Part shown: positions 40,436 through 49,260 of the stretch, in pieces
Numbering within the stretch: the stretch's first letter is position 1
How the letters are laid out: the number at the start of each line of letters is the position of its first letter
Assembly: GCA_045592625.1 (NCBI GenBank)
Contig: JAZNVC010000012.1
Span: 1-64,000 of the forward strand
DNA from: SIG607 sp045592625
GTDB taxonomy: Bacteria; Bacillota; Clostridia; Oscillospirales; Acutalibacteraceae
Reading direction: 5' to 3'
Length of the DNA stretch: 64,000 nucleotides
Translations under genes and position numbers: made by a program
Notes under the pieces: model-generated
Told to the model about the DNA's origin: nothing
What the model saw: only the letters and a program-made list of their open reading frames with translations
Database searches by the model: none

Positions 40436-41971
40436 TTAGCGTTTAATAAAATATTCTTCGTACCAAACAAGGAATGTGTAAATTGTCCAAACCTTTCTCC
40501 AGTTATCGCTGTTTCCGCCGATATATTCATCGAATATTGCGTTTATTTCTTTAAGGTTAAAGAATTTTTCTGCAATTTCGCTACTAAATTTTGCCTTAAC
40601 GTCGCCGTTATATCGGCTGTCTGCCATCCACATTCTTATGGGAACTACAAAACCCAACTTCTTTCTGAACGCTATTTCATCGGGCAGCACCTTTGAAGCG
40701 GCAGTTCTGAGCGCTACCTTGTTTTGCTCTTCGTTAACCTTCATCTCGGGAGGAATGCGGGAAGCAATATCGAAAATTCTAAGGTCTGTAAGAGGCATTC
40801 TTACTTCAAGTCCTGCGGCACGACTCATTTTATCTACATTAAGATAAATATCGCCTTCAAGCCAAACCTGAATATCCACGTCGGTCATTTTAGAAAGAGG
40901 GTCAAGGTGTTCGTTCTCGCTGTAAATATCTTTAACTAAATCTATAGGAAGAAAATCTTCATAGTATTTTTTAAGGATAACCTTCTTTTCGTCCTCCTTC
41001 ATAATGTTGGTGTTGCCAACATAGAAGGTTTTAAGGTTGTCTGAGTAACGCTCGGCGTTTCTATACATATTGTAGCCACCGAAAAATTCGTCTGCGCCTT
41101 CGCCCGAATAACAAATTTTAGTACCCTTTGCAGTACCTATACAGCCAAGGGCAAAGGCAACGGCGGAAGCATCTCCCAAAGGCTGTTCCATATTATACAT
41201 AACGTAAGGGACAATACTAAAATATGCCTCGGGAGTAATAAGACAGCGGTTAAAGTTTCGGTTTAATATATCGGCAGTCTCTTTAGCAAGGCCTGATTCG
41301 TCAAGACGGGAATCGTCATATCCGCAGGAATTTGCATATTTAGCATCAGACATAGCAAGTACGTAAGAGGAGTCAACACCGCCCGAAAGGAAGCTTTCAA
41401 CATATTCATCCTCGTCCTTAACCTCAGCCATAATGGTTTTAAGGGTTGAGTGAATTTCGTCTGCCCACTCTTCAAGAGTTTTACTGTAATCGGGTTTAAA
41501 CTCAGGATGCCAATAACGGATAATGTCTATTTCGCCTTGTTTATAGGTCATCATTCTGCCGGGGAGTAACTTTTTAACACCCTTAAAGAAGGTTTCCTCT
41601 CCCGTAGTGTAGGTCATAGTAAGGTAAATCTGTAAAAGTTTATCGTTAAGAACCTTTTTGAAGCCGTCCTGTAACATAATTTCTCGGATAGTAGTGCCAA
41701 AAATAATACCATTTTCGGTAAGATAATAGTAAAAAGGCTTTGCACCAAACGGGTCGCGCATAAAAATGAAACTGTCATCTTCATCATTATATAAAGCGAA
41801 GGAGAACATTCCGTGCAAATGAAGTCCCATTTTGCTTCCCCATTTTTCGTAGGCCTTAATGATTATTTCTTCTTCTCTTTTTTCTCTGCTAAGCCCTTTT
41901 TCTATAAAAAGTTCTTCGCACAAAACTTTATGGTTTCGTATGTGTCCGCTGTAACTTCTTAAATGTAACAT
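40436..41971 (-). CDS. Asparagine-synthetase-like protein lacking the glutaminase N-terminus
   Basis: 511 residues. The synthetase domain is intact: ATP-binding SGGVDSSYVLA near residue 195 and CYSGEGADEFFGGY. The N-terminal glutamine amidotransferase half is shortened: there is no MCG start with catalytic Cys2, and the protein begins at a position matching the NGEIYNY loop (LRSYSGHIRNHK), yet FSFALYNDEDD and MRDPFGAKPFYYY are present. A clear ribosome site (AAGGAAG) and promoter-like sequence precede ATG 41971 and the upstream DNA holds no missing codons. It would have to use free ammonia or a partner glutaminase, or do another ligation. Confidence 0.85.
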   Translation of the reverse strand: MLHLRSYSGHIRNHKVLCEELFIEKGLSREKREEEIIIKAYEKWGSKMGLHLHGMFSFALYNDEDDSFIFMRDPFGAKPFYYYLTENGIIFGTTIREIMLQDGFKKVLNDKLLQIYLTMTYTTGEETFFKGVKKLLPGRMMTYKQGEIDIIRYWHPEFKPDYSKTLEEWADEIHSTLKTIMAEVKDEDEYVESFLSGGVDSSYVLAMSDAKYANSCGYDDSRLDESGLAKETADILNRNFNRCLITPEAYFSIVPYVMYNMEQPLGDASAVAFALGCIGTAKGTKICYSGEGADEFFGGYNMYRNAERYSDNLKTFYVGNTNIMKEDEKKVILKKYYEDFLPIDLVKDIYSENEHLDPLSKMTDVDIQVWLEGDIYLNVDKMSRAAGLEVRMPLTDLRIFDIASRIPPEMKVNEEQNKVALRTAASKVLPDEIAFRKKLGFVVPIRMWMADSRYNGDVKAKFSSEIAEKFFNLKEINAIFDEYIGGNSDNWRKVWTIYTFLVWYEEYFIKR

Positions 41972-42163
41972 AATTTACTTCCTTTAGTTTTTATAATGGT
42001 ATTTTAACACATTTTTCGACCATATTCAACAGTCAAGTTTAATAAACTGAATATATTGTATTTTGTGTTTTAAATGATGGAAAATACGCTTAAAAACTTG
42101 AATAAAGGGAAAAATAGGTATATATTATAGTAAAATGATTATAAAATACAACGGAGTTAAATT

Positions 42164-42955
42164 ATGCTTATAGATTTTCACACACATTGTTTTCCCGATA
42201 AAATTGCAGAAAAAGCCATAGAAAAACTTTCTTTTGTTTCGGGAGGTCTTACCCCTTATACCGACGGAACGGTAACGGGACTCAGCTTACTTATGAAAAA
42301 CAGCTCAGTAGATAAAAGCGTTGTGCTGAATATTGCCACAAATGCTCATCAGCAAAAATCGGTTAATGATTTTGCAGCGTCTATTAATAAGGAAAATATT
42401 ATAGCGTTTGGGTCGGTTTATCCTCATAGCGATGACGCTTTAGAGGAACTTGAAAGAATAAAGGAACTGGGGCTTAAAGGTGTTAAACTTCATCCTGATT
42501 ATCAAGGCTTTAACGTAGATGATATTAAATTAAAACCTATTTATAAAAAAATATCCGAGCTTTCATTAATTACTGTTTTCCACGCCGGTAATGATTACGG
42601 CTATGCACCGCCTTATGGAGCAACTCCCGAAAAAATAGAAAGGGCACTTGATTGGTTTACCTCTCCTGTAGTTGCGGCACATTGGGGCGGAGTAGGCTGC
42701 GGTGAAGGGGTATTAAAGCATTTAGCAGGAAAAAATATTTATTTTGATACTTCCTATGCTTACGGCACTCAGCCGAAATACTATTTTGAAAAGATTTTAG
42801 AAAAGCACGGTGCTGATAAACTTCTCTTTGGAACAGATGCCCCTTGGCACAAGGCACAAATGGAGCTTAATCTTCTTAATTCGTTAAATCTTTCGGATGA
42901 AGATTTTGAAAAAATAACCCATAAAAACGCCGAAAAATTATTGGGGTTTTTGTAA
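42164..42955 (+). CDS. Amidohydrolase-2 family metal-dependent hydrolase
   Basis: 263 residues. Metal ligands: DFHTHCF at the N-terminus, KGVKLHPDYQG, VFHAGND, VVAAHWGG and a C-terminal FGTDAPW, the amidohydrolase TIM-barrel pattern (amidohydrolase_2, decarboxylase/TIM-barrel hydrolase type). Cytoplasmic; substrate not predictable. It is divergent from the asparagine-synthetase-like gene and is followed by its own short 3' UTR. Confidence 0.85.
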   Translation: MLIDFHTHCFPDKIAEKAIEKLSFVSGGLTPYTDGTVTGLSLLMKNSSVDKSVVLNIATNAHQQKSVNDFAASINKENIIAFGSVYPHSDDALEELERIKELGLKGVKLHPDYQGFNVDDIKLKPIYKKISELSLITVFHAGNDYGYAPPYGATPEKIERALDWFTSPVVAAHWGGVGCGEGVLKHLAGKNIYFDTSYAYGTQPKYYFEKILEKHGADKLLFGTDAPWHKAQMELNLLNSLNLSDEDFEKITHKNAEKLLGFL

Positions 42956-42990
42956 GGTAAATTTAATTTGTTAAAAAACAAACAAATATA

Positions 42991-43019
42991 TTGAAGTAAA
43001 GGTGAATTTATAGTATAAT
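42991..43019 (+). promoter_or_regulatory. Promoter of the Fe-alcohol dehydrogenase gene
   Basis: TTGAAG (42991-42996), 17 bases and TATAAT (43014-43019). Confidence 0.75.
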
Positions 43020-43047
43020 AATAAAAAACAGTAAAGGAGTTTTTTTA

Positions 43048-44193
43048 ATGAACAGATTTGTACTTAACGAAACATCTTACCACGGTGCAGGTGCCGTAGC
43101 AGCAGTTGCTGACGAAATCATTGCAAGGGGCTTCAAAAAGGCTTTCGTTGCATCCGACCCCGACCTTATTAAGTTCGGTGTTACCAAAAAGGTTACAGAT
43201 GTACTTGACGGTGCTAAAATCCCTTACGACCTTTTCAGCGACATTAAACCCAACCCCACTATCGAAAACGTACAGGCAGGTGTAGCCGCTTATAAAGCAA
43301 GCGGTGCTGATTGTATCGTTGCTATAGGCGGCGGTTCTTCTATGGATACTGCAAAGGCAGTTGGAATTATCATTACTAACCCTGAATTTGAAGACGTTCG
43401 TTCTCTTGAAGGGGTTGCTCCTACTAAAAATAAGTGTGTTCCCATTATTGCAGTTCCCACCACTGCAGGTACCGCTGCAGAGGTTACCATTAACTATGTA
43501 ATCACCGACGTTCAAAACAACAGAAAGATGGTTTGCGTTGACGTTCATGATATCCCTGTTGTTGCAGTTGTTGACCCCGATATGATGGCTACAATGCCTA
43601 AAGGTCTTACCGCCGCTACAGGTATGGATGCTTTAACCCATGCTATTGAAGGCTATATTACCAAAGGTGCTTGGGAACTTTCCGATATGTTCCATCTTAA
43701 ATCTATTGAAATTATCGCTCGTTCTCTCCGTGCAGCCGTTAACGGCGAAGCACAGGGCAGAGAGGGTATGGCTCTCGGTCAGTATGTTGCGGGTATGGGC
43801 TTTAGTAACGTAGGACTTGGTATTGTTCATTCGATGGCTCATCCTCTCGGTGCTCTTTATGATACTCCTCACGGTGTTGCCAATGCTATTATTCTTCCTA
43901 CCGTTATGGAGTATAATGCTGAGGCTACAGGCGATAAGTATAAATACATCGCTGCTGCTATGGGTGTTAAAGGTACCGAAAATATGACTGTTGAAGAATA
44001 TAGAAAAGCCGCTATTGATGCAGTAAGACAACTTTCAATCGACGTTGGAATTCCCGCTGACCTTAAAGAAATCGTTAAGAAAGAAGACGTTGCTTTCCTT
44101 GCTCAGTCTGCTTTTGATGATGCATGTCGTCCAGGCAACCCAAGAGAAACAAGTGTTGAAGACATCACTGTTCTATATAACAGCCTTCTTTAA
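43048..44193 (+). CDS. Iron-containing alcohol dehydrogenase (FucO-like)
   Basis: 381 residues. GGGSSMDTAKAVGI binds NAD; the metal site is formed by MDALTHAIEGY and VHSMAHPLGALYDTPHGVANA, the group III dehydrogenase signature of lactaldehyde:propanediol oxidoreductase (FucO) and related enzymes. It probably reduces an aldehyde during fermentation. Codon use is that of a highly expressed gene. It has its own promoter and the hairpin after 44239 ends it. Confidence 0.93.
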   Translation: MNRFVLNETSYHGAGAVAAVADEIIARGFKKAFVASDPDLIKFGVTKKVTDVLDGAKIPYDLFSDIKPNPTIENVQAGVAAYKASGADCIVAIGGGSSMDTAKAVGIIITNPEFEDVRSLEGVAPTKNKCVPIIAVPTTAGTAAEVTINYVITDVQNNRKMVCVDVHDIPVVAVVDPDMMATMPKGLTAATGMDALTHAIEGYITKGAWELSDMFHLKSIEIIARSLRAAVNGEAQGREGMALGQYVAGMGFSNVGLGIVHSMAHPLGALYDTPHGVANAIILPTVMEYNAEATGDKYKYIAAAMGVKGTENMTVEEYRKAAIDAVRQLSIDVGIPADLKEIVKKEDVAFLAQSAFDDACRPGNPRETSVEDITVLYNSLL

Positions 44194-44238
44194 TAAATTA
44201 ATGCCGAAGTTAAACGGGTCGTACAATAAAGGATAGTA

Positions 44239-44271
44239 AAAAAGATGCACGAAAATTTCGTGCATCTTTTA
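44239..44271 (+). terminator. Terminator of the alcohol dehydrogenase gene
   Basis: AAAGATGCACGAAA pairs with TTTCGTGCATCTTT and leads into TTAATTTTG. Confidence 0.9.
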
Positions 44272-44592
44272 ATTTTGTCTCATACCGTAACAAGCAGGGA
44301 ACTTGTACGGCAAGGTCCACTTATTAGGAGAACCTAAAACCCTTTAACCTATCTCAAAATAAGTGATATTGTGAGACAGGTTTCACAGTTATATTTGATC
44401 TTTTGGTCAAGTGATATTAAAACATTGCGGGTTTAGGGATATTTTATGTAACAAAGTTGTTTTTTTCTTTCCCGTAAGCCTAAAACATTATTTAAAAACA
44501 AAAATCGCAAGTGAGTAAATAAGAGAAAAAACGAGAAAACGAGAGAAAACGAGAGATTTCTATTTTTAAATTAAAAAATCAAAAAATAAGTG
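44272..44592. other. Intergenic interval with possible structured RNA
   Basis: About 320 bases with no ORF. From 44278 GTCTCA pairs with TGAGAC near 44376; inside lie CCGT-ACAAG/CTTGT-ACGG, TTAGG-AGAA-CCTAA and CACTTATT with AATAAGTG, then a separate TTGATC/GGTCAA hairpin near 44396-44411. The pairings nest, which is unusual for random AT-rich DNA. A GAGAAAAC-type short repeat follows (about 44523-44556). The class is not recognised, and strand is uncertain. Confidence 0.4.
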
Positions 44593-44621
44593 TTGACAAG
44601 CTAAAATAAATGTGGTAACAT
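44593..44621 (+). promoter_or_regulatory. Promoter of rplM-rpsI
   Basis: TTGACA (44593-44598), 17 bases, TAACAT (44616-44621). The leader is about 28 bases, too short for a long autoregulatory structure. Confidence 0.8.
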
Positions 44622-44655
44622 ACTCAAGGTAAAAAAATTATTTGGAGGAAGTATT

Positions 44656-45081
44656 ATGTCTACATTTATGGCAAAACCTACTGACGTACAGCGTAAATGG
44701 TACATTGTAGATGCTGCAGGTAAGCCTCTTGGCCGTACCGCAGTTAAGGTTGCTGACTTACTTCGCGGTAAGGGCAAACCCGAATTTACACCTAATGTTG
44801 ACTGTGGTGACTTCGTTATCGTTATCAATGCTGAAAAGGCAGTTCTTACCGGTAAAAAGTTACAGCAGAAATTCTACCGTCGTCATACCGGTTGGATTGG
44901 TCATTTAAAAGAGGTTAAATATGATACTCTTATGAACACCCGTCCGGAATTGGCAATGGAACTCGCAGTTAAGGGAATGATTCCCGACACTACTATCGGA
45001 AGAAAGGCTTTAACCAGACTTCACGTATATCAGGGTACCCAGTATAAGCAGGTTGCTCAAAAGCCTGAACTCGTTGACTAA
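44656..45081 (+). CDS. rplM: 50S ribosomal protein L13
   Basis: 141 residues, normal for L13. WYIVDAAGKPLGRTAVKVADLLRGKGKPEFTPN and YRRHTGWIGHLKEV are family signatures. It binds 23S rRNA early in 50S assembly. A strong TTGGAGGAAG ribosome site precedes it, and rpsI follows, as in nearly all Firmicutes. Confidence 0.97.
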   Translation: MSTFMAKPTDVQRKWYIVDAAGKPLGRTAVKVADLLRGKGKPEFTPNVDCGDFVIVINAEKAVLTGKKLQQKFYRRHTGWIGHLKEVKYDTLMNTRPELAMELAVKGMIPDTTIGRKALTRLHVYQGTQYKQVAQKPELVD

Positions 45082-45101
45082 TAAGAAGGGAGCAAAAGAA
45101 T

Positions 45102-45500
45102 ATGTTTGAAAGTAAACCTTATTTCTACGGTACTGGTAGAAGAAAAAGTTCTGTAGCTCGCGTTCGTCTTTATAACGGCACAGGCAAAATCACTATCAAT
45201 GACAGAGATATTGACGATTATTTCGGTCTTGAAACCTTAAAACTTATCGTTCGTCAGCCCCTCGCTCTTACCGAGACTGCTGAAAAGTTCGACATTGTAT
45301 GCCGTGTTACCGGCGGCGGTGTTACCGGTCAGGCAGGTGCTATCCGTCACGGTATCGCCCGTGCATTACTTCAGAGTGATGATCAGCTTCGTGCAGAACT
45401 CAAGAAAGCAGGATTCCTTACTCGTGATCCTCGTATGAAGGAAAGAAAGAAATACGGACTCAAGGGTGCAAGAAGAGCACCTCAGTTCTCAAAACGTTAA
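45102..45500 (+). CDS. rpsI: 30S ribosomal protein S9
   Basis: 132 residues. It starts YFYGTGRRKSSVARVRL and ends with the conserved SKR tail (FSKR) that reaches the P-site tRNA. GTGGGVTGQAGAIRHGIARAL-type motif is present. Cotranscribed with rplM. Confidence 0.97.
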   Translation: MFESKPYFYGTGRRKSSVARVRLYNGTGKITINDRDIDDYFGLETLKLIVRQPLALTETAEKFDIVCRVTGGGVTGQAGAIRHGIARALLQSDDQLRAELKKAGFLTRDPRMKERKKYGLKGARRAPQFSKR

Positions 45501-45525
45501 GGTATTTGTATCTATCGTTATTTTC

Positions 45526-45560
45526 AAAGCCTCTCGGTTTATTTACGAGAGGCTTTATTT
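45526..45560 (+). terminator. Terminator of rplM-rpsI
   Basis: AAAGCCTCTCG pairs with CGAGAGGCTTT, then ATTTTT. Confidence 0.9.
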
Positions 45561-45581
45561 TTAAAATCAGGAGTGAAAATT

Positions 45582-46958
45582 ATGGCAAGAGAAAACTTTA
45601 AAAGTAAACTTGGTTTTTTACTTGTTAGTGTAGGATGTGCCATAGGAATAGGTAACGTTTGGCGTTTTCCTTATGTTGCAGGTCTTAATGGCGGCGGTAT
45701 CTTTGTGCTTTTCTATATTATGTTTCTTGTTATTATGGGAATTCCCGTACTTACTATGGAACTTGCGGTTGGCAGAGCCGGAAGAAAAAGTGCTTTAGGT
45801 GCATTTAAGGCTCTTGAAAAACCGGGACATAAATGGCATCTTCACGGCTGGGTATGTATGATAGGCTGTTATGTACTTATGATGTACTATACCACCGTTT
45901 CGGGTTGGATGGCTAATTATTTTGTAAAGTTTGCTAACGGTACCTTTAAATCGGGTATGGACAGTGAAACGGTAAAGGGCGTTTTTGCTCAAATGACAGC
46001 TAATCCTACAGAAATGGTTTTTTGGATGGCAGTTATAATTATAGCAGGCTTTATCGTTTGCAGTGTAGGTCTTCAAAAGGGGCTTGAAAGAATAAGCAAG
46101 TTTATGATGATAGCCCTTCTTGTTTTAATGGTTGTTTTGGCGGTTAACAGCGTTATGTTGCCAGGCGGTATGGCAGGTATAAAGAAACTTTTTGTTCCAA
46201 GCATTGCTACCCTTAAAGAAAATAACATTAATATTTTTGATGCAATGGTTGCCGCAATGAATCAGTCTTTCTTTACACTTAGTCTGGGTATCGGTTCTAT
46301 GCAGATATTCGGTAGTTATATGAAGAAGGACAGCACCTTGACGGGTGAGGCCATAAAAATCTGTGCCCTTGATACCTTCGTTGCAATTATGGCTGCTGTA
46401 ATAATATTCCCCGCTTGTTTTGCATATAATGGCGGTAAGACCGATGCAGGACCTCCGCTTATATTTGAAACCCTCCCTAATATTTTTGTTAATATGCCAC
46501 TTGGCAGAGTATGGGGAACACTGTTCTTTGTATTTATGATTTTTGCAAGTTTTTCAACCGTTATTGCAGTATTTGAAAATCTTCAGGCAAATCTTATGGA
46601 TAATCTTGGTTGGAGCAGAAAGAAAGCATCTGTTATTAACTGTATTGCTATGCTGGTACTTAGTACTCCATGTGCTTTGGGCTTCAATCTGCTCAGCGGA
46701 TTAAATATTGGCGGCAAAAATATTCTTGATATGGAAGATTTTGTGGTGAGCCAGATTCTTCTTCCTTTGGGTGCACTTGTTTTCCTTTTGTTCTGTGTTA
46801 CTAAATGGGGTTGGGGATTTGACAGGTATCTTAAGGAAACAAATACAGGTAACGGTATAAAAATGGCAAGATGGTTTAGACATTATTACTGTTTTATAGT
46901 TCCCATACTTATTATAGTGATTTTTGTCGTAGGTGTCATCGGCTTTTTTAAAGGGTAG
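45582..46958 (+). CDS. Sodium-dependent transporter (NSS/SNF family)
   Basis: 458 residues with about 11 helices. The N-terminal RENFKSKLGFLLVSVGCAIGIGNVWRFPYVAGLNGG is the NSS signature with sodium- and substrate-binding backbone, and MNQSFFTLSLGIGSM matches helix 6. Bacterial NSS proteins import amino acids such as tryptophan, tyrosine or alanine; the substrate is not predictable. ATG 45582 lies nine bases after AGGAG. A flavin reductase-like gene follows eight bases later. Confidence 0.92.
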   Translation: MARENFKSKLGFLLVSVGCAIGIGNVWRFPYVAGLNGGGIFVLFYIMFLVIMGIPVLTMELAVGRAGRKSALGAFKALEKPGHKWHLHGWVCMIGCYVLMMYYTTVSGWMANYFVKFANGTFKSGMDSETVKGVFAQMTANPTEMVFWMAVIIIAGFIVCSVGLQKGLERISKFMMIALLVLMVVLAVNSVMLPGGMAGIKKLFVPSIATLKENNINIFDAMVAAMNQSFFTLSLGIGSMQIFGSYMKKDSTLTGEAIKICALDTFVAIMAAVIIFPACFAYNGGKTDAGPPLIFETLPNIFVNMPLGRVWGTLFFVFMIFASFSTVIAVFENLQANLMDNLGWSRKKASVINCIAMLVLSTPCALGFNLLSGLNIGGKNILDMEDFVVSQILLPLGALVFLLFCVTKWGWGFDRYLKETNTGNGIKMARWFRHYYCFIVPILIIVIFVVGVIGFFKG

Positions 46959-46966
46959 GTATTAAT

Positions 46967-47470
46967 ATGTTTAGAGATTTATGTTTAAGAGATTTTAAAG
47001 AAAATGTAATAGAAATTATCTCCAAAGAGTATATGCTTATTACTGCGGGAAATCAGGACGGTTATAATATGATGACTGCTTCTTGGGGATTTATGGGTGA
47101 AATGTGGGGAGAAGACAGCGTTGCAGTTGTTGTACGTCCCGAGCGTTACACAATGGACTTTATTGAAAGCAACGATTATTTTACCCTCACGTTCTTTGGC
47201 GATAACAAAGATATACACAAGGTATGCGGTTCAAAAAGCGGCAGAGAGGTGGATAAAACGTCTCTTACAGGGCTTTCTCCCATATATAATCAAAACTACG
47301 TATATTTTGATGAAGCCCGTCTGGTGCTAATTATTAAGAAAAAATATATACAGCCGATGGATAAAAAGTTTTTGACCGATAATTCAATTGATGAAAAGTG
47401 GTATAAAAACGGCGGATGGCATAATCTTATAATAGGAAGTATCGAACGCATATATATTAAAGAATATTAA
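46967..47470 (+). CDS. Flavin reductase-like FMN-binding protein
   Basis: 167 residues of the flavin reductase (Flavin_Reduct, FMN-binding split barrel) fold: EYMLITAGNQDGYNMMTASWG, then VVVRPERYTMDFI and YFTLTFFG. In anaerobes these often bind FMN as small electron carriers. It lies eight bases after the transporter gene with a weak ribosome site, so it is translated from the same transcript. Specific partner unknown. Confidence 0.85.
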   Translation: MFRDLCLRDFKENVIEIISKEYMLITAGNQDGYNMMTASWGFMGEMWGEDSVAVVVRPERYTMDFIESNDYFTLTFFGDNKDIHKVCGSKSGREVDKTSLTGLSPIYNQNYVYFDEARLVLIIKKKYIQPMDKKFLTDNSIDEKWYKNGGWHNLIIGSIERIYIKEY

Positions 47471-47494
47471 TCTTGTAGTTTAATAAAACAATAA

Positions 47495-47527
47495 AACGGC
47501 TATGTTACAAATCGTAACATAGCCGTA
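47495..47527. terminator. Bidirectional terminator
   Basis: ACGGCTATGTTAC pairs with GTAACATAGCCGT; it lies between two convergent genes. Confidence 0.88.
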
Positions 47528-47539
47528 AATTTTTATCTT

Positions 47540-48553
47540 TTATAAGAAGTAGATTATAACATCTCTTCTACCGAATTTTTTGCAGGCAGATTCTGTGTGC
47601 ATAAACAGGTCAACGTTGGTAGGACGCTTTTTAATAAATCCGCCTGTGTCGGCTGCAATAGCATAACCGTAAACGTATTTGCCGTCGGCAGATACGATAT
47701 ACATCTTAGTTCCGTAAGGAATAACCTTGGGGTCAACTGCTATATAACCCGGTTTGGGCCATACACCTGTAGAACACTTGTTGCCTGTATGGGTGTAAGC
47801 GGTAGCCTGAACCCTCTTACTTCTCTTATAATTAACAGGAATTCCGTTTTCATCAAGAGTAATAGGAGAGGAGGGCTTTAATTCAGAAATTGGATTCTTT
47901 GCAGTTCCGGGATAGGTAACGTTACCTAAAGAACCTGTAACAGCAGATGCACCTGAAGAACTGCTTGAGGAACTTGACGAAGAAGCAGAGCTGGAAGTGG
48001 TGGGTTTTTTGCTGCTTGTGTTAGAAGAAGGCTTTTTAACATCTTTCTCTTTTTCCTGCTTAGAAGCAGTAATAACTGTTTTTTCCTCAGTCTTTGGAAT
48101 GATATCAATATAACTTTCTTTGGTAATTACCGTTGTAAGAGCAGGAGAAATTAAATCTGAATCCGAAACGGTTATTCCTGCATCGGTAATAATTTCTTTT
48201 ACAGAAGACTGGGCAGTAATATGAGTAAAGGTTTTATCCCCATAGGTAATATATACGGGGAAGGTGCCCTGTACTTCAATATTTATTCTGTTTCCGTTTT
48301 TGTTATTTGAAACTACGTTATAAGATTCGTTATAACCTGCTTCGACTAAAATGCCGCGCATATCACTTTTTAAGGTGTAATGCTTGTTTACCTTTGTACC
48401 ATCGGAAATGGATACTACGTTTACCGAAAGAATTCCGTAAACGGAGGTGGCAATAATAAGTGCACACATAAAAACTATTCCTACAGCACGGGCTAATTTA
48501 CTGTGTTTTGTATCCTTTTTATAACGAAGTTCTTTTTCTTTCTTTTTAAACAT
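47540..48553 (-). CDS. Cell-wall 3D-domain protein with DUF348 repeats (YabE/Rpf2-like)
   Basis: 337 residues. An N-terminal cytoplasmic basic stretch, one transmembrane helix or signal anchor (about 24-45), two DUF348-like ubiquitin-fold units (VNKHYTLKSDMRGILVEAGY and TFTHITAQSSVKEIITDAGI), then a low-complexity Lys/Ser linker with 15 or so consecutive-type serines, and a C-terminal 3D domain (RVQATAYTHTGNKCSTG ... VDPKVIPYGTKMYI ... AADTGG ... VDLFM) with the three Asp. This is the YabE/Rpf2 plan of peptidoglycan lytic enzymes. G5 domain is absent. It is probably involved in wall turnover or spore germination. Confidence 0.9.
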   Translation of the reverse strand: MFKKKEKELRYKKDTKHSKLARAVGIVFMCALIIATSVYGILSVNVVSISDGTKVNKHYTLKSDMRGILVEAGYNESYNVVSNNKNGNRINIEVQGTFPVYITYGDKTFTHITAQSSVKEIITDAGITVSDSDLISPALTTVITKESYIDIIPKTEEKTVITASKQEKEKDVKKPSSNTSSKKPTTSSSASSSSSSSSSSGASAVTGSLGNVTYPGTAKNPISELKPSSPITLDENGIPVNYKRSKRVQATAYTHTGNKCSTGVWPKPGYIAVDPKVIPYGTKMYIVSADGKYVYGYAIAADTGGFIKKRPTNVDLFMHTESACKKFGRRDVIIYFL

Positions 48554-49030
48554 AAATACTCCTTTTACTTGTAATTAAAACTACAAATTCGGTGGTTTTT
48601 AAGATAAAAATATACGTTTAAAACAACGCGAAGTATATTATAAACGGCAAATCGTAAAATGTCAAACAGACTAAAAGGTTGATTTTTATGCAATATGCAC
48701 AAATTACAAAAGCATTTCAAAAGGTTACAGTCTTGTAACCGCCAAAAACTCTGTTTTTTTGCTTTCTTTGTTGTGAAAATACACAATTTTCTTAATGAAA
48801 AGTGCATAAAGTGGGGGAAAAAAGCATTTTTGGGCTTGTTTTTAAAGAAAAAAACACTATATGTACTAAAAAACAATACTATTTAACACTATATGGGGTG
48901 TTTGTAATAACATATATAAATGGATAAATAATAAATATTTATAGTCGCTCTTAATATTATATGAAAAAAATGGATTTTTATACTTTATGGGTTATTATTA
49001 TTTGAAATATCTTCCTAAAGCCCAAAAATA
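48554..49030. other. Intergenic interval, nothing recognised
   Basis: About 475 bases of AT-rich DNA upstream of the 3D-domain gene. Short open frames here lack ribosome sites. It should contain the minus-strand promoter of that gene. No convincing RNA structure was seen until the terminator of 6S RNA. Confidence 0.5.
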
Positions 49031-49062
49031 AAAACCTGAACTTTTTACAGTTCAGGTTTTTT
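49031..49062 (-). terminator. Terminator of 6S RNA
   Basis: AAAACCTGAACT pairs with AGTTCAGGTTTT around a short loop; on the minus strand it follows directly after the 6S RNA and ends in a T run. Confidence 0.85.
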
Positions 49063-49063
49063 A

Positions 49064-49258
49064 TAGTATTACGGTCCCACTCTGCCGTAATGGGCAATTG
49101 ATAACCTGCGATTTAGCAGGTGGGTGCCAGCCGAACGGTTTTGTGCTTCCAACGTCCGTATTAAACGGGAGGCCTGCATACCCGCCGTCCGAGCGACGGC
49201 CCCTTAAATATAGTTGTAGGGTTATAATAGCCACGGTCCGCGAACAGAGCAGGACGGA
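49064..49258 (-). ncRNA. ssrS: 6S RNA
   Basis: About 195 bases read on the minus strand. The ends close with an 11-bp stem: GTCCTGCTCTG (49255-49245) with CAGAGTGGGAC (49084-49074, two G-U). Inside are the long irregular rod elements and a 3' arm containing GGCACCCACCTGC-loop-GCAGGT, which I recall from 6S RNAs of many bacteria, and GCCGTC/GACGGC hairpin. A strong terminator follows. 6S RNA binds sigma-A RNA polymerase in stationary phase. Identification rests on structure plus recalled sequence motifs; a covariance-model search would decide it. It starts two bases after the stop of the DUF1292 gene. Confidence 0.75.
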
Positions 49259-49260
49259 AA

